In this document: piece after piece, positions 18,840 through 27,206 of the stretch
Position numbering within the stretch: the stretch's first letter is position 1
Layout of the letters: each line of letters starts with the position of its first letter
From: Mesorhizobium sp.
GTDB taxonomy: Bacteria > Pseudomonadota > Alphaproteobacteria > Rhizobiales > Rhizobiaceae
DNA length: 64,000 nucleotides
Reading direction: 5' to 3'
Assembly: GCF_023954305.1 (NCBI RefSeq)
Contig: NZ_JAMLIG010000001.1
Span: forward strand, 3,182,001-3,246,000
Made by a program: the position numbers and the translations under genes
Notes under the pieces: generated by a model
Databases searched by the model: none
Seen by the model: the letters and a program-made list of their open reading frames with translations, nothing else
What the model was told of the DNA's origin: nothing

Positions 18840-19556
18840 TCAGGCGACGTTGCCGCCGCCGTCGACGAGTATGACGCTGCCGGTCATGAAGCCGTTCTGC
18901 ATCAGGTGGACGATCTGGGCCGCGATCTCCTCCGGCTTGCCGATCCGCTTCAACGGCAGGGCAGCGGCGGTGCGGTCGAAGAGAGCCTGTCGTTCGGCCT
19001 GCGGCAGGACATCCCACCACGGCGTCTCGACGCGCCCGGGCGAGACGCAATTGACCCGAACCGGCGCCATCTCGGTCGCCAGCGCCTTCGCGAGCGCGTC
19101 GAGGGCGGCGTTGATGGCGCTGAGCATCGTCGCCGAGCCCGTCGGACGCGTGCCGATCATGCCGGAGACGAGGGTGAGGCTGCCGTCGGGGCGGATGCGG
19201 GCGGCGTGGGCGACGTGGACCGCGCCCCAGAACTTGCTCTCCATCGCGGCGCGCTCGTCGGCGAGGCTGCGCCGGCGAAGCGGTCCAACCGAAAGTTCGG
19301 CGGCGGAGACCACGACATGGTGGAACGGATCGCGTGCGGCGAAGAATTTCGCCACCGCCTCGGCGTCGCGAATGTCGAGGGCAGCCGTCTCCGCCTCGCC
19401 GATCGCGGCGGCCGCCTCACGCAGCCGGATGGGCGTGCGCGAGGCAATGGTGAGGTTTGCGCCGAGGGCCCGCGCGGCTTGCGCGGTGGCGAAGCCAATG
19501 CCCGACGAGCCGCCGAAGACCGCGACGGTCTGGCCCGAGAGCGGCAGAGCGCTCAT
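18840..19556 (-). CDS. SDR-fold protein lacking the catalytic Tyr/Lys
   Basis: 238-residue short-chain dehydrogenase-type protein with an intact NAD(P) site (FGGSSGIGFATA) and a conserved C-terminal half (VRVNCVSPGRVETPW, GSVILVDGGG). The active-site helix reads TMLSAINAALDALAK, so the positions of the usual Tyr and Lys (about 145 and 149) hold Leu and Asn. This is shared by a known SDR subfamily of similar length and may mean a different chemistry or a non-catalytic role. The start at 19556 overlaps the stop of the upstream hydroxyacid dehydrogenase by 4 bases. It is the last gene of the TRAP operon. Confidence 0.86.
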   Translation of the reverse strand: MSALPLSGQTVAVFGGSSGIGFATAQAARALGANLTIASRTPIRLREAAAAIGEAETAALDIRDAEAVAKFFAARDPFHHVVVSAAELSVGPLRRRSLADERAAMESKFWGAVHVAHAARIRPDGSLTLVSGMIGTRPTGSATMLSAINAALDALAKALATEMAPVRVNCVSPGRVETPWWDVLPQAERQALFDRTAAALPLKRIGKPEEIAAQIVHLMQNGFMTGSVILVDGGGNVA

Positions 19557-20470
19557 TTTGCCTTCTCGTCTCCGCCGAGCGTCGATCCGGCGATGAGCTC
19601 GCTGAACTTCGCGACGGCAGTGTGGTCCTGCCCGGGGCCGAGAACCTTCTGCGCGTTCGCCCACATGTCCAGGCAGAGGCTGGAGAAGGGGGCCGGCGTC
19701 GACGTGGCGCTGGCGACGCCGAGCGCGATGCCGAGATCCTTGACCATCAGATCGAGGCCGAAGCCGGCGTCGAATTTTCGCGACAGGACGAACTGCTTGA
19801 ACTTCTTCTGCGTCGAGTTGTTCATGCCGGTCGAAACGTTCAGCACGTCGACCATGAGGGCCGGATCGAGCCCGAACTTCTGGCCGATGAGCAGAGCTTC
19901 GATGCCGATCAGGAAGCCGCCGGCGCTGACCAGGTTGTTGAGCGCCTTCATGGCGTGCGCGCTGCCGATGGGGCCAGTGCGGACAATCGACGTGCCCATC
20001 GCCTTTAGCACCGGCTCGGCCCGGTCGACCGCGGCGGTGTCGCCGCCTACCATGATCGCGAGTTCGCCGGTCCTGGCGCGCGACACGCCGCCCGAAACCG
20101 GTGCGTCGATCATCGCAATCCGCCGTTCCGCGACTTTTCCGGCGAGGGTTCGGGTGACATCTGGCACGCCGCTGGACATGTCGACGATCAGCGCCCCCTC
20201 GGCCAGGCCCGCGAGCGCCCCGTCATCGCCACCCAGCACCTTCTCCACGATCGCGCTCGAGGGCAGCATGGTGACGAGAATGTCCGAGGTCGAGGCCGTG
20301 TCCTTCGGCGTTGCCGCGGCGCGGGCCCCGGTCGCCGCGGCGACCGCCGCGGTACGGGCGGGGTCGGCGTCGTAGACCGCAAGCGCGTATCCCGCCGCCG
20401 CCAGCCGCGCCACCATCGGTTCGCCCATGGCGCCGAGCCCGATGAAGCCGATGCGGGGTGTCTCTTGCAT
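19553..20470 (-). CDS. NAD-dependent beta-hydroxyacid dehydrogenase (HIBADH family)
   Basis: 305-residue member of the 3-hydroxyisobutyrate/tartronate semialdehyde reductase family, oxidising or reducing a 3-hydroxy acid. The Rossmann motif GFIGLGAMGEPM lies at the N-terminus; the substrate loop DAPVSGG and the catalytic helix with Lys and Asn (GSAHAMKALNN) are present, so the enzyme should be active. It lies 20 bases downstream of the TRAP large subunit and overlaps the SDR gene, so it probably processes the transported acid. The precise substrate cannot be read from sequence. Confidence 0.88.
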   Translation of the reverse strand: MQETPRIGFIGLGAMGEPMVARLAAAGYALAVYDADPARTAAVAAATGARAAATPKDTASTSDILVTMLPSSAIVEKVLGGDDGALAGLAEGALIVDMSSGVPDVTRTLAGKVAERRIAMIDAPVSGGVSRARTGELAIMVGGDTAAVDRAEPVLKAMGTSIVRTGPIGSAHAMKALNNLVSAGGFLIGIEALLIGQKFGLDPALMVDVLNVSTGMNNSTQKKFKQFVLSRKFDAGFGLDLMVKDLGIALGVASATSTPAPFSSLCLDMWANAQKVLGPGQDHTAVAKFSELIAGSTLGGDEKAK

Positions 20471-20490
20471 GGGATGTGGCCTCGACTTGA

Positions 20491-21804
20491 TCAGTTGAAC
20501 ATCTGGCGCGGAAGCCAGAGGGACAGGTCCGGAAACGCGATGAGCAAGGCGAGGACGACCGCCTCGATGACGATGAACGGTACGATGCCCCGGTAGATTT
20601 CCGCCAGCTTCACCTTGCCTTCGGACGCGCCGATGACCGCGAACAGATTCATGCCGACCGGCGGAGTGAGGACCGCGAGTTCGACCAGCTTGACCATGAT
20701 CACGCCGAACCAGACGCCGTCATAGCCGAGGGACGTGACCATCGGATAGACGAAGGGCAGCGTCATCACCTGCATGGCGAGCGGATCCATGAACATGCCG
20801 AGTATCGCGAACACTGCGATCAGGATCAGCATGAACAGGATCGGAGAAAGCTCCAGGGACTGGAGCAGATCGGTCGCGGCGGTCACGGTGCCGGCGACGA
20901 GGAAGAAGCGCGTGAACAGCAGGCCGCCGATGATGACGATGAACAGCGCCGCGGTGACGCCGGCCGCCGAGCGCAGACAGTCGCCAAGCTCCGAACTGGT
21001 GAGCTTGCGCCGCGCCAGCGCGATGACCAGCGCGCCGATCGCGCCGAGCGCGCCGGCGCCGGACGGAGTGGTGAAGCCGAGATAGATCCCGCCAATGACC
21101 AGGCCGGCAAGCAAGAAGGTGGCCCACAGGCCGACGGCGCTGCGCGCGATTTCGGGAAGCCTTGCGCGCGGCTGCGGCGGGGGCGCCAGATGCGGCCGCG
21201 CCCGCACCAGGAATGCCGTGCCGATCATGTAGGCGGTGGTGGTGAGGATGCCGGGCACCACGCCGGCGATGAGCAGTTCCGCGACCGACTCGCCGGTGAG
21301 CAGTCCGTAGATGACGAAGCTGATCGACGGCGGTATGAGCGCTGCGATCGTGCCGGCGGCGGCGATGCAGCCGGCGGAGAAGGCGCGGTCATAGCCGAGC
21401 CGCAGCATTTCGGTCAGCGCGATGCGGGTGAACAGCGCCGCGTTGACCAGCGTCGAGCCGGAGATCGCGGCAAAGCCGGCGGAAGCCAGGATCGTCGCCT
21501 GGAACAGGGCGCCTCGGGCGGAGCGCAGGACGAGGTTGGAGAAGCCGAACAATTCCTGCGTGATGCCCGAGGCAGAAGCGATCGCGCCCATCAAAACGAA
21601 CATCGGGATGACGACGAAACTGTAGTCCGACGCCATCGCGAAGGGCAGGTTCGACAAGGTGTTGATCGCAAACGCCGACCCGCCCGTGGTCCAGAGGCCG
21701 GCAACGGCGACAGCGGCCATGGCGATGCCGACCGGAACGCCGATCAGGGAAAGGGCGAGCATGGCGCCAATCGCAAGGGCACCGATCGAAAGCGGATCAA
21801 GCAT
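20491..21804 (-). CDS. TRAP transporter large permease (DctM type)
   Basis: 437-residue membrane subunit carrying the ion-coupled transport path. Typical DctM segments are GVPVGIAMAAVAV, FVVIPMFVLMGAIA, GSTLVNAALFTRIALTEM, AAGTIAALIPPSI, LGMFMDPLAMQVMTLPFVYP and LTPPVGMNLFAV. The start at 21804 overlaps the end of the DctQ gene by 8 bases, so the two subunits are coupled. About twelve membrane helices are expected. Confidence 0.93.
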   Translation of the reverse strand: MLDPLSIGALAIGAMLALSLIGVPVGIAMAAVAVAGLWTTGGSAFAINTLSNLPFAMASDYSFVVIPMFVLMGAIASASGITQELFGFSNLVLRSARGALFQATILASAGFAAISGSTLVNAALFTRIALTEMLRLGYDRAFSAGCIAAAGTIAALIPPSISFVIYGLLTGESVAELLIAGVVPGILTTTAYMIGTAFLVRARPHLAPPPQPRARLPEIARSAVGLWATFLLAGLVIGGIYLGFTTPSGAGALGAIGALVIALARRKLTSSELGDCLRSAAGVTAALFIVIIGGLLFTRFFLVAGTVTAATDLLQSLELSPILFMLILIAVFAILGMFMDPLAMQVMTLPFVYPMVTSLGYDGVWFGVIMVKLVELAVLTPPVGMNLFAVIGASEGKVKLAEIYRGIVPFIVIEAVVLALLIAFPDLSLWLPRQMFN

Positions 21805-22324
21805 CGCGCCGCTCCTCGCCGGGGGTGGTCGACGCGGCGCCCGCCACCTGGCGGACCAACTGGCGCAGGAATTCGGCGGTCGCCAACCATGCACCGAAGG
21901 CAGCGACGCTCTTGAAGGGGGCGACCGGAAAGGCGAGCGCACCGAGCGCCGTCTCTCTGAAGTTCCAGGACGAGATCGCCAGTCGCGTCGTCTGCCAGGC
22001 GATGAGCCCCATCAGGACACCCGCTATCGTCAGCGAAAGGATGTTCGACAGACGCCGGGCGTTGGGCCCCATGGACTGGGTGGCGATGTCGATGACGATA
22101 TGGGAACCGCGCGCCTGTGCCTCGGCCAGCCCGAGAAAGACGATGACGGCGAGAAGCGCGCCCGACAGTTCGACCATGCCCGGAATAGGCCTCCAGAAGA
22201 GGTTGGTCGAAATGACGTCGACCGTCCCCATCAGTCCGACGATCAGCAGAAGGGCGGAAGCAGCCAGGAAGCCAAGATAGGAGACCCGCCGCAGCAGGCC
22301 GTCGAGGCGGGCGAAAAACGACAT
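21797..22324 (-). CDS. TRAP transporter small permease (DctQ type)
   Basis: 175-residue small membrane subunit with four hydrophobic helices (for example GFLAASALLLIVGLMGTVDV and GALLAVIVFLGLAEAQARGSH-type sequence around residues 55-75). The start ATG at 22324 gives the normal DctQ size; the frame remains open far upstream through the dctP 3' region but without sense. It lies 64 bases after the binding-protein gene, with a hairpin in the gap. Confidence 0.88.
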   Translation of the reverse strand: MSFFARLDGLLRRVSYLGFLAASALLLIVGLMGTVDVISTNLFWRPIPGMVELSGALLAVIVFLGLAEAQARGSHIVIDIATQSMGPNARRLSNILSLTIAGVLMGLIAWQTTRLAISSWNFRETALGALAFPVAPFKSVAAFGAWLATAEFLRQLVRQVAGAASTTPGEERRDA

Positions 22325-22352
22325 AAAGTCACCGTAGGGCGATGGGCTCTCC

Positions 22353-22375
22353 CGCCGGGCCGCGAGGACCCGGCG
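22353..22375 (-). other. Intercistronic hairpin after the TRAP binding-protein gene
   Basis: CGCCGGG (22353-22359) pairs with CCCGGCG (22369-22375) around a 9-base loop between the DctP-type gene and the DctQ-type gene. No T-run is present; probable 3'-end stabiliser. Confidence 0.5.
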
Positions 22376-22388
22376 CGAGGCTATAGGA

Positions 22389-23405
22389 TCAGCGGTTGGC
22401 GCGGATGTAGTCGGCGAGTTCCTTCGCCTCGGCGCCCTTGCCCATTTCGTCCATCTTTTTCGCCCAGACATCAAGCATGTCCGGCACCTTCGCCTTGAGG
22501 GCGTCTGCCTCCTCGAAGGGGACGATTTCCATGCCTGCCGCCTTGAGACCCTCGACGGCTTTTGCCTCATCGCCGGCGATCAGCTCGTTGCCGAACTTCT
22601 CCGCATCGGCTGCAACTTCCTCGAACAGTTTGCGCACATTCTCAGGCATGGCCTCCCACTTGCTCTTGGAGGTGAACAGGGTGTGGGCGCTTATGACGCC
22701 GAAAGACAGATCGGTACCGTATTTCGCGACCTGGTCGATCTTGAATGCCTTGACGGCAGAGTTGAACATGTAGGTGCAATCCATCGCGCCCGACTGCATG
22801 GCTTGAATCATGTCGACCGGAGGAATGTTGACCGGGATGGCGCCGATCGATTCGAACATGACCGGCACGAAGGAGCCGTAGGACCGGACCTTGGTGTTCT
22901 GCAGGTCGGCAAGCGTCTTGATCGGCTTGGTGCAGTAGACGCGGTAGTCGGGCAGGTAGCGGTAGAGGACCGGATGCAGGTTCGCCGCGGCGAGTTCGGC
23001 TTTGATCGTCGCATTGGTGGTGAAGATGTCGGCGGTGAGCCGATTGAGCTTCGGCCCGTCGGTGTAAGTGAAGGGCAGGGCGTTGGTCACAGCCGTGAAG
23101 GGCATGCGCGAAAACTGGTTGCCGGTGACGATCAGGCCGAAGTCGACCGCGCCCGAGCCGACGAGATCGACCATCTCGGCTTCGCCGCCGAGCGTGTTGG
23201 CCCAGAAGTGCTGGATCTTGATCTTGCCGCCGCTACGCTTCTCGATCTCGGACGAGAAGTAGGTGTCGATCTTCGACGTGTTCACCACCTCCGGAATGTT
23301 GGAGGAGTAGCGGAGGGACATTTCCGGATAGTCCTGCGCCACGGCGGCATGGACGCCGAGAGTGCAGAATGCGGCGAGGGGCGCCATCAGGCGTAGAAAT
23401 TTCAT
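22389..23405 (-). CDS. TRAP transporter periplasmic binding protein (DctP type)
   Basis: 338-residue extracytoplasmic receptor that binds an organic acid for the TRAP carrier. Signal peptide about 1-23 (LGVHAAVAQD). Mature features: KIQHFWANTLGGEAEMVD, VRSYGSFVPVMFESIG with the conserved carboxylate-binding Arg region, and GAMDCTYMFNSAVK. The start at 23405 follows GGGAGGATTTCG. It is the first gene of the TRAP-dehydrogenase operon and is divergent from the metallo-hydrolase gene; the 141-base gap carries the operator-like repeat at 23484-23510. Confidence 0.92.
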   Translation of the reverse strand: MKFLRLMAPLAAFCTLGVHAAVAQDYPEMSLRYSSNIPEVVNTSKIDTYFSSEIEKRSGGKIKIQHFWANTLGGEAEMVDLVGSGAVDFGLIVTGNQFSRMPFTAVTNALPFTYTDGPKLNRLTADIFTTNATIKAELAAANLHPVLYRYLPDYRVYCTKPIKTLADLQNTKVRSYGSFVPVMFESIGAIPVNIPPVDMIQAMQSGAMDCTYMFNSAVKAFKIDQVAKYGTDLSFGVISAHTLFTSKSKWEAMPENVRKLFEEVAADAEKFGNELIAGDEAKAVEGLKAAGMEIVPFEEADALKAKVPDMLDVWAKKMDEMGKGAEAKELADYIRANR

Positions 23406-23483
23406 CGAAATCCTCCCAAGGATCGGGTCTGCGTCAGAGCAGGCAAACGTGAAGCCGCAGGACACTCCTGCCACAACGGCAGT

Positions 23484-23515
23484 TTGTCATACAACATGAC
23501 GGTATGATAATTCAA
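23484..23515. promoter_or_regulatory. Divergent promoter/operator region with CATAC-N9-GTATG
   Basis: CATAC (23488-23492) and GTATG (23502-23506) form an inverted repeat with a 9-base spacer, within the wider TTGTCATAC/GTATGATAA repeat. The same geometry recurs at 27988-28006 next to a GntR gene. On the minus strand TTGAAT (23515-23510) and TATGAC (23491-23486) with an 18-base spacer make a plausible promoter for the TRAP operon; on the plus strand TATGAT (23503-23508) could be a -10 for the hydrolase. A bound regulator would block both. Confidence 0.58.
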
Positions 23516-23546
23516 GCCGAGTCGAGTTCGATTTCTGGAGGATGCC

Positions 23547-24353
23547 GTGAACCCCACCTATGAAGTCCTCGCCGTGCGCTATGCGACGACGGCTCCGGAT
23601 CGGCCGCGGCGCGAGAACTTCATGCCGGGTATGGATCTCCACGATGCGCCGATGCCGCTCGACTATTACGTCTGGGTGATCCGCGGGCATGGCCGCCTCG
23701 TCGTCGTGGATACGGGATTCGGGAAGGATGCGGCGAAGGAACGGCACCGCACCCTGCTGCACGAGCCCGCGGCACTGCTGAAACGGGCCGGTATCGACGC
23801 GGCGGCGGTTCCCGACGTGGTGCTCACCCACCTGCACTACGATCACGCGGGGTCGCTCGAGGTGTTCGAAGCGGCGACCTTCCACCTTCAGGACGAGGAG
23901 ATGCGCTATGCGACGGGACGGCCGATGTGCCACGCCTGCCTGCGCGCGCCGTTCAATGTTCGCGACGTCCTGCAGGCGGTCGGGCTGGTGCATTCGGGGC
24001 GGGTCCGGTTTCACGATGGCGTCGCGGAGCTTTACCCCGGCATATCGTTGCACCGGGTCGGCGGCCATACCGGCGGGCTCCAGGTCGTCCGGGTGGCGAC
24101 GGATCGCGGCCCGCTCGTGCTGGCGTCGGACGCCTTCCACTTCACCGAGAACCGGCTGCGCCGCGCGCCGTTTCCGATCGTCTACCATGTCGGCGAGATG
24201 CTCGAAGGCTACCGGCGTTGCGAGGAACTGGCCGGCGGCCGCGAGGACCTCTTGATCCCGGGACACGATCCGGGCGTGCGCGAGCGCTGGCCGGAACTGA
24301 TCCCCGGCTTTGCGGATATCGTACGCCTCGATCTCCCGCCGCTCCGAGATTGA
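23547..24353 (+). CDS. Metallo-beta-lactamase-fold hydrolase (AHL-lactonase-like family)
   Basis: 268-residue zinc hydrolase. The complete metal-site set is visible: THLHYDHAG (HxHxDH), a later His in VGGHTGG, Asp in LASDAF and a final His in LIPGHDPG. The overall pattern resembles the N-acyl homoserine lactonase branch, which opens lactone rings, but lactonase activity on signals is not implied by sequence. The GTG start at 23547 has CTGGAGGATG upstream; no better ATG is present. It is the first plus-strand gene facing the TRAP operon, so a lactone or cyclic ester of the transported acid is a reasonable substrate. Confidence 0.85.
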   Translation: MNPTYEVLAVRYATTAPDRPRRENFMPGMDLHDAPMPLDYYVWVIRGHGRLVVVDTGFGKDAAKERHRTLLHEPAALLKRAGIDAAAVPDVVLTHLHYDHAGSLEVFEAATFHLQDEEMRYATGRPMCHACLRAPFNVRDVLQAVGLVHSGRVRFHDGVAELYPGISLHRVGGHTGGLQVVRVATDRGPLVLASDAFHFTENRLRRAPFPIVYHVGEMLEGYRRCEELAGGREDLLIPGHDPGVRERWPELIPGFADIVRLDLPPLRD

Positions 24354-24366
24354 GCTGACTGTCGTC

Positions 24367-24396
24367 TTGACATACTGTCATACAAACTGTTATCCG
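24367..24396 (+). promoter_or_regulatory. Promoter with operator half-sites upstream of the serine hydrolase gene
   Basis: TTGACA at 24367-24372 is a perfect -35 box; the best -10 is only TATCCG at 24391-24396 (18-base spacer). Between them lie two CATAC half-sites (24371-24375 and 24379-24383), also visible as GACA-TAC-TGTC, related to the inverted repeats at 23488-23506 and 27988-28006. Binding there would repress this promoter. Confidence 0.5.
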
Positions 24397-24421
24397 CTTG
24401 CTGAACAGGGCGGGAGGAAAG

Positions 24422-25606
24422 ATGCAGTTCGACAAGACCGTTTCCGCGCGCGGACACGAGTTCCGCCTTACCGGATCTCATGACCCGGCCTTTGCGCGCG
24501 TAGCCGAAGCTTTTGCCGAGAACTACGCAGTGGAGGAGGAGATCGGCTCGGCCACGACGATCTATGTCGACGGCCGCAAGGTGGTCGACCTGTGGGGCGG
24601 CTACCGGGACGCCGACTATGTCAGGCCGTGGGAGCAGGATACGATCGTCTGCATGATGTCGGTTGCCAAGGGCATCGCCGGCATGAGCTTCAACATGCTG
24701 ATCGACCGGGGTCTGGTCGATCCCGACAAGCCCGTCGCGAACTATTGGCCCGAATTCGCGCAGAACGGCAAGGAAGGCGTGCTCGTCCGTCATGTGCTCG
24801 ACCACACCGCCGGCCTGCCGGTGGTGCTCGATCCGCTGTGGAAGGGCGCAGTCTTCGACTGCGACGCGATCGTCGCGGCGCTGGAGAAGCAGGCTCCGCT
24901 GTGGGAGCCGGGCACGGTCGCGGCGTATCACATCCACACCCAGGGCAACCTGCTCGGCGAGATCGTGCGGCGGGTGACGGGCAAGCGCTTCCCGCAGTTC
25001 ATCGCCGACGAGGTAACCGGTCCGCTCGGCGCGGACTACCAGTACGGCGGTCTCTCCGATGCCGATCTCGCGCGCTGCGCCACGCTGGTTCCCACCGTCG
25101 AGGGCACGCTTCTGGCGAAGCGCGATACCGACCCGGACGCGCTCGTCGCGAAGGGCTTCACCCAGTTTCCCGACGAGCCGCTGCCGGTGACGCTGAACTC
25201 CACGGCCTGGCGGCGGGCCGAAATCACCAGCGCGTCGGGCCACGGCAATCCGCGCGCGGTCGCGCGAATCTATGGCGCGGTGGCGCGCGGCGGAACGCTG
25301 GACGGCGTCACGCTGATGTCGCAGCGAACGATCGAAGACATGCTCGTCGAGCAGCACAACCAGTTCGAGCGCATGCAGCAGCGACCTTATCACCAGGGCC
25401 GCGGCATCCTGTTGAACACGCCCGTCTCGGTCTGGATGGGTCCCAACATGCGCGCCTTCGGCCATCATGGCTTCGGCGGCTCCATCGGCTTCGGCGATCC
25501 CGACGCGAGGATCGGATTCTCCTATGCGTGCAACAAGATGCATGCGGTGGGAGACAATGGTCCTCGCGCCCGCCGCATCATCGAAGCCCTCTACGAGGTT
25601 CTCTAG
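24422..25606 (+). CDS. Serine hydrolase of the class C beta-lactamase/EstB family
   Basis: 394-residue esterase/beta-lactamase-fold enzyme. The nucleophile motif SxxK is SVAK at residues 80-83, and the Tyr motif lies in VAAYHIHTQGN (near 160); a C-terminal HHGFGGSIGF corresponds to the third active-site region. There is no signal peptide, so it acts in the cytoplasm and is more likely an esterase or lactone/amide hydrolase than a resistance enzyme. The start at 24422 follows GGGAGGAAAG. It is followed after 3 bases by an SDR gene, and operator-like half-sites lie just upstream. Confidence 0.88.
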   Translation: MQFDKTVSARGHEFRLTGSHDPAFARVAEAFAENYAVEEEIGSATTIYVDGRKVVDLWGGYRDADYVRPWEQDTIVCMMSVAKGIAGMSFNMLIDRGLVDPDKPVANYWPEFAQNGKEGVLVRHVLDHTAGLPVVLDPLWKGAVFDCDAIVAALEKQAPLWEPGTVAAYHIHTQGNLLGEIVRRVTGKRFPQFIADEVTGPLGADYQYGGLSDADLARCATLVPTVEGTLLAKRDTDPDALVAKGFTQFPDEPLPVTLNSTAWRRAEITSASGHGNPRAVARIYGAVARGGTLDGVTLMSQRTIEDMLVEQHNQFERMQQRPYHQGRGILLNTPVSVWMGPNMRAFGHHGFGGSIGFGDPDARIGFSYACNKMHAVGDNGPRARRIIEALYEVL

Positions 25607-25609
25607 GTC

Positions 25610-26398
25610 ATGGCTGCATCCTCCCGAGAACCCGTGGCGGCGGTGACCGGCGGCGCCGGCGGCATTGGCGAAGCCTGCGTCGCCCGGCTGCGAGCCCAGG
25701 GCTGGCAGGTCGTGGTTCTTGACCGCAACATGGATCTCGCCCGCGAGGTCGCCGCCCGCCATGGCGCGATCGCCCGCGAGATCGACCTCGCCGACACGGC
25801 GAGCATCGACGCCGCGGCAGCATGGGTCGAACGCGAGGTCGGACCATGTTCGGCGCTCGCCGCCGTCGCGGCGCATCTCGAGAATCCGCACATGCCGGAA
25901 AAGCAGGACGAGGCCGAATGGGACGCCATCCTGCGCGTCAACCTGACGGGCACGTTCCGGACGCTGACCGCCTTCGGCGCCGGCATGCTGGAGCGCGGCC
26001 AGGGGTCGATCGTGACGGTCGGCTCCATCACCGCCTTCAACTCCAGCCCGCTCCAGGCCTACGGCCCGACCAAGGCCGCGATCATCAACATGTCGCGCAA
26101 TTTCGCGGTCGCATGGGGACGGCGCGGCGTGCGGGTGAACTGCGTCTGCCCCGGCCCAACCCGCACACCGGCGGTCGAGGCGAGCTACGCGCGCGGCGAG
26201 CGCAACCCGGACACGATGATCCGCCAGACGGCGCTCGGCCGGCTGGTCAAGCCCGAGCAGGTGGCCAACGCCATCGCTTTCCTCCTGTCCGAGGACGCCG
26301 GCGCGATCACCGGCATCGAGCTTCCGGTGGATGCCGGCACCCTCGCGACCCAGCTCTGGAGCCTCTACGGCGGCGTCCCGGGTGCGGTGCAATCCTGA
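25610..26398 (+). CDS. Short-chain dehydrogenase/reductase (SDR)
   Basis: 262-residue classical SDR. The cofactor site is VTGGAGGIGEA, the active site has Ser in VGSITAF and the Tyr/Lys pair in AYGPTKAA, and the C-terminal half shows RVNCVCPGPTRTP and LPVDAGT. All catalytic residues are present. It starts 3 bases after the serine hydrolase gene, so it probably oxidises the alcohol released by that enzyme. Substrate unknown. Confidence 0.88.
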   Translation: MAASSREPVAAVTGGAGGIGEACVARLRAQGWQVVVLDRNMDLAREVAARHGAIAREIDLADTASIDAAAAWVEREVGPCSALAAVAAHLENPHMPEKQDEAEWDAILRVNLTGTFRTLTAFGAGMLERGQGSIVTVGSITAFNSSPLQAYGPTKAAIINMSRNFAVAWGRRGVRVNCVCPGPTRTPAVEASYARGERNPDTMIRQTALGRLVKPEQVANAIAFLLSEDAGAITGIELPVDAGTLATQLWSLYGGVPGAVQS

Positions 26399-26417
26399 CC
26401 GGCAGGGGAGGAAGAGC

Positions 26418-27173
26418 ATGTCCGAGAATCTGAGCGGTCAGGTCATTCTGGTCACGGGTGCCGGCCGGGGTATCGGCGGAGCCGCGGCGCGGCTTCTGGC
26501 GTCCCGTGGCGCCGCGGTCGGCGTGTTCGATATCGCCGCCGATCTCGCCAGCGAGACGGCCAATGCGATCAAGGCCGCGGGCGGCAAGGCGCTCGCCATC
26601 GTCGCCGACGCGGCCGACCGCCGCGCGGTGTTCGACGCGGCCGCGGCACTGCGCGATGCCTTCGGGCCGCTGACGGGAATCGTCAACGACGCGATCTGGA
26701 TCCGCTACGGACCGGTCGAGGGCATCGAGGAGGAGGTGCTCGACAGGATGCTGGCGGTCGGGATCAAGGGGCCGATCTGGGGCGTGCAGGCCCTGCTGGC
26801 ACATCGCGGCGACAAGCCGGCTTCCATCGTCAACCTGGCCTCGCCGGCCGCCGATCTCGGCATGGCCAACACCGCCTCCTACACCTCCGTCAAGGGCGCG
26901 ATCGTGGCGCTGACGCGTCAGCTCGCGGTCGAACTCGGCCCCCAGGGCATTCGCGTCAATGCCGTCGCGCCCGGAGCGGTGCCGACGCCGGGAGCGCGCG
27001 CCATCGTCGACGAGGCCGGCTATGCCAAGCGCCGGGCGCAGACCCCGCTCGGCCGTCTCGGAGAGGAGGACGACATCGCCAAGGCGATCGCCTTCCTGCT
27101 CGGCCCGGATGCCGGCTTCATCACCGGCGAGGTGCTGCACGCCGACGGCGGCATATCAGTGAAGTCGATGTAG
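26418..27173 (+). CDS. Short-chain dehydrogenase/reductase (SDR)
   Basis: 251-residue classical SDR. VTGAGRGIGGAA binds the cofactor; Ser (NLASPAA) and Tyr/Lys (SYTSVKGA) are present; RVNAVAPGAVPTPG and HADGG follow. The NAG segment is NDAIW rather than NNAG, a common variant. The start at 26418 has GGGGAGGAAGAGC upstream. It is the last gene of the plus-strand set and converges with the GntR gene. Confidence 0.88.
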   Translation: MSENLSGQVILVTGAGRGIGGAAARLLASRGAAVGVFDIAADLASETANAIKAAGGKALAIVADAADRRAVFDAAAALRDAFGPLTGIVNDAIWIRYGPVEGIEEEVLDRMLAVGIKGPIWGVQALLAHRGDKPASIVNLASPAADLGMANTASYTSVKGAIVALTRQLAVELGPQGIRVNAVAPGAVPTPGARAIVDEAGYAKRRAQTPLGRLGEEDDIAKAIAFLLGPDAGFITGEVLHADGGISVKSM

Positions 27174-27206
27174 ATGCCGCGCCGGCGCCACCATGCGGCC
27201 GATCGG

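Noticed and set aside
23547..24353. Quorum-quenching lactonase as a firm call
   Set aside because: The metal site fits the lactonase branch, but the same motif serves many metallo-hydrolases; the catabolic context points to another lactone or ester.
24422..25606. Beta-lactam resistance gene
   Set aside because: SxxK and Tyr motifs fit, but there is no signal peptide and the gene is embedded in a catabolic operon, so an esterase-type role is more likely.
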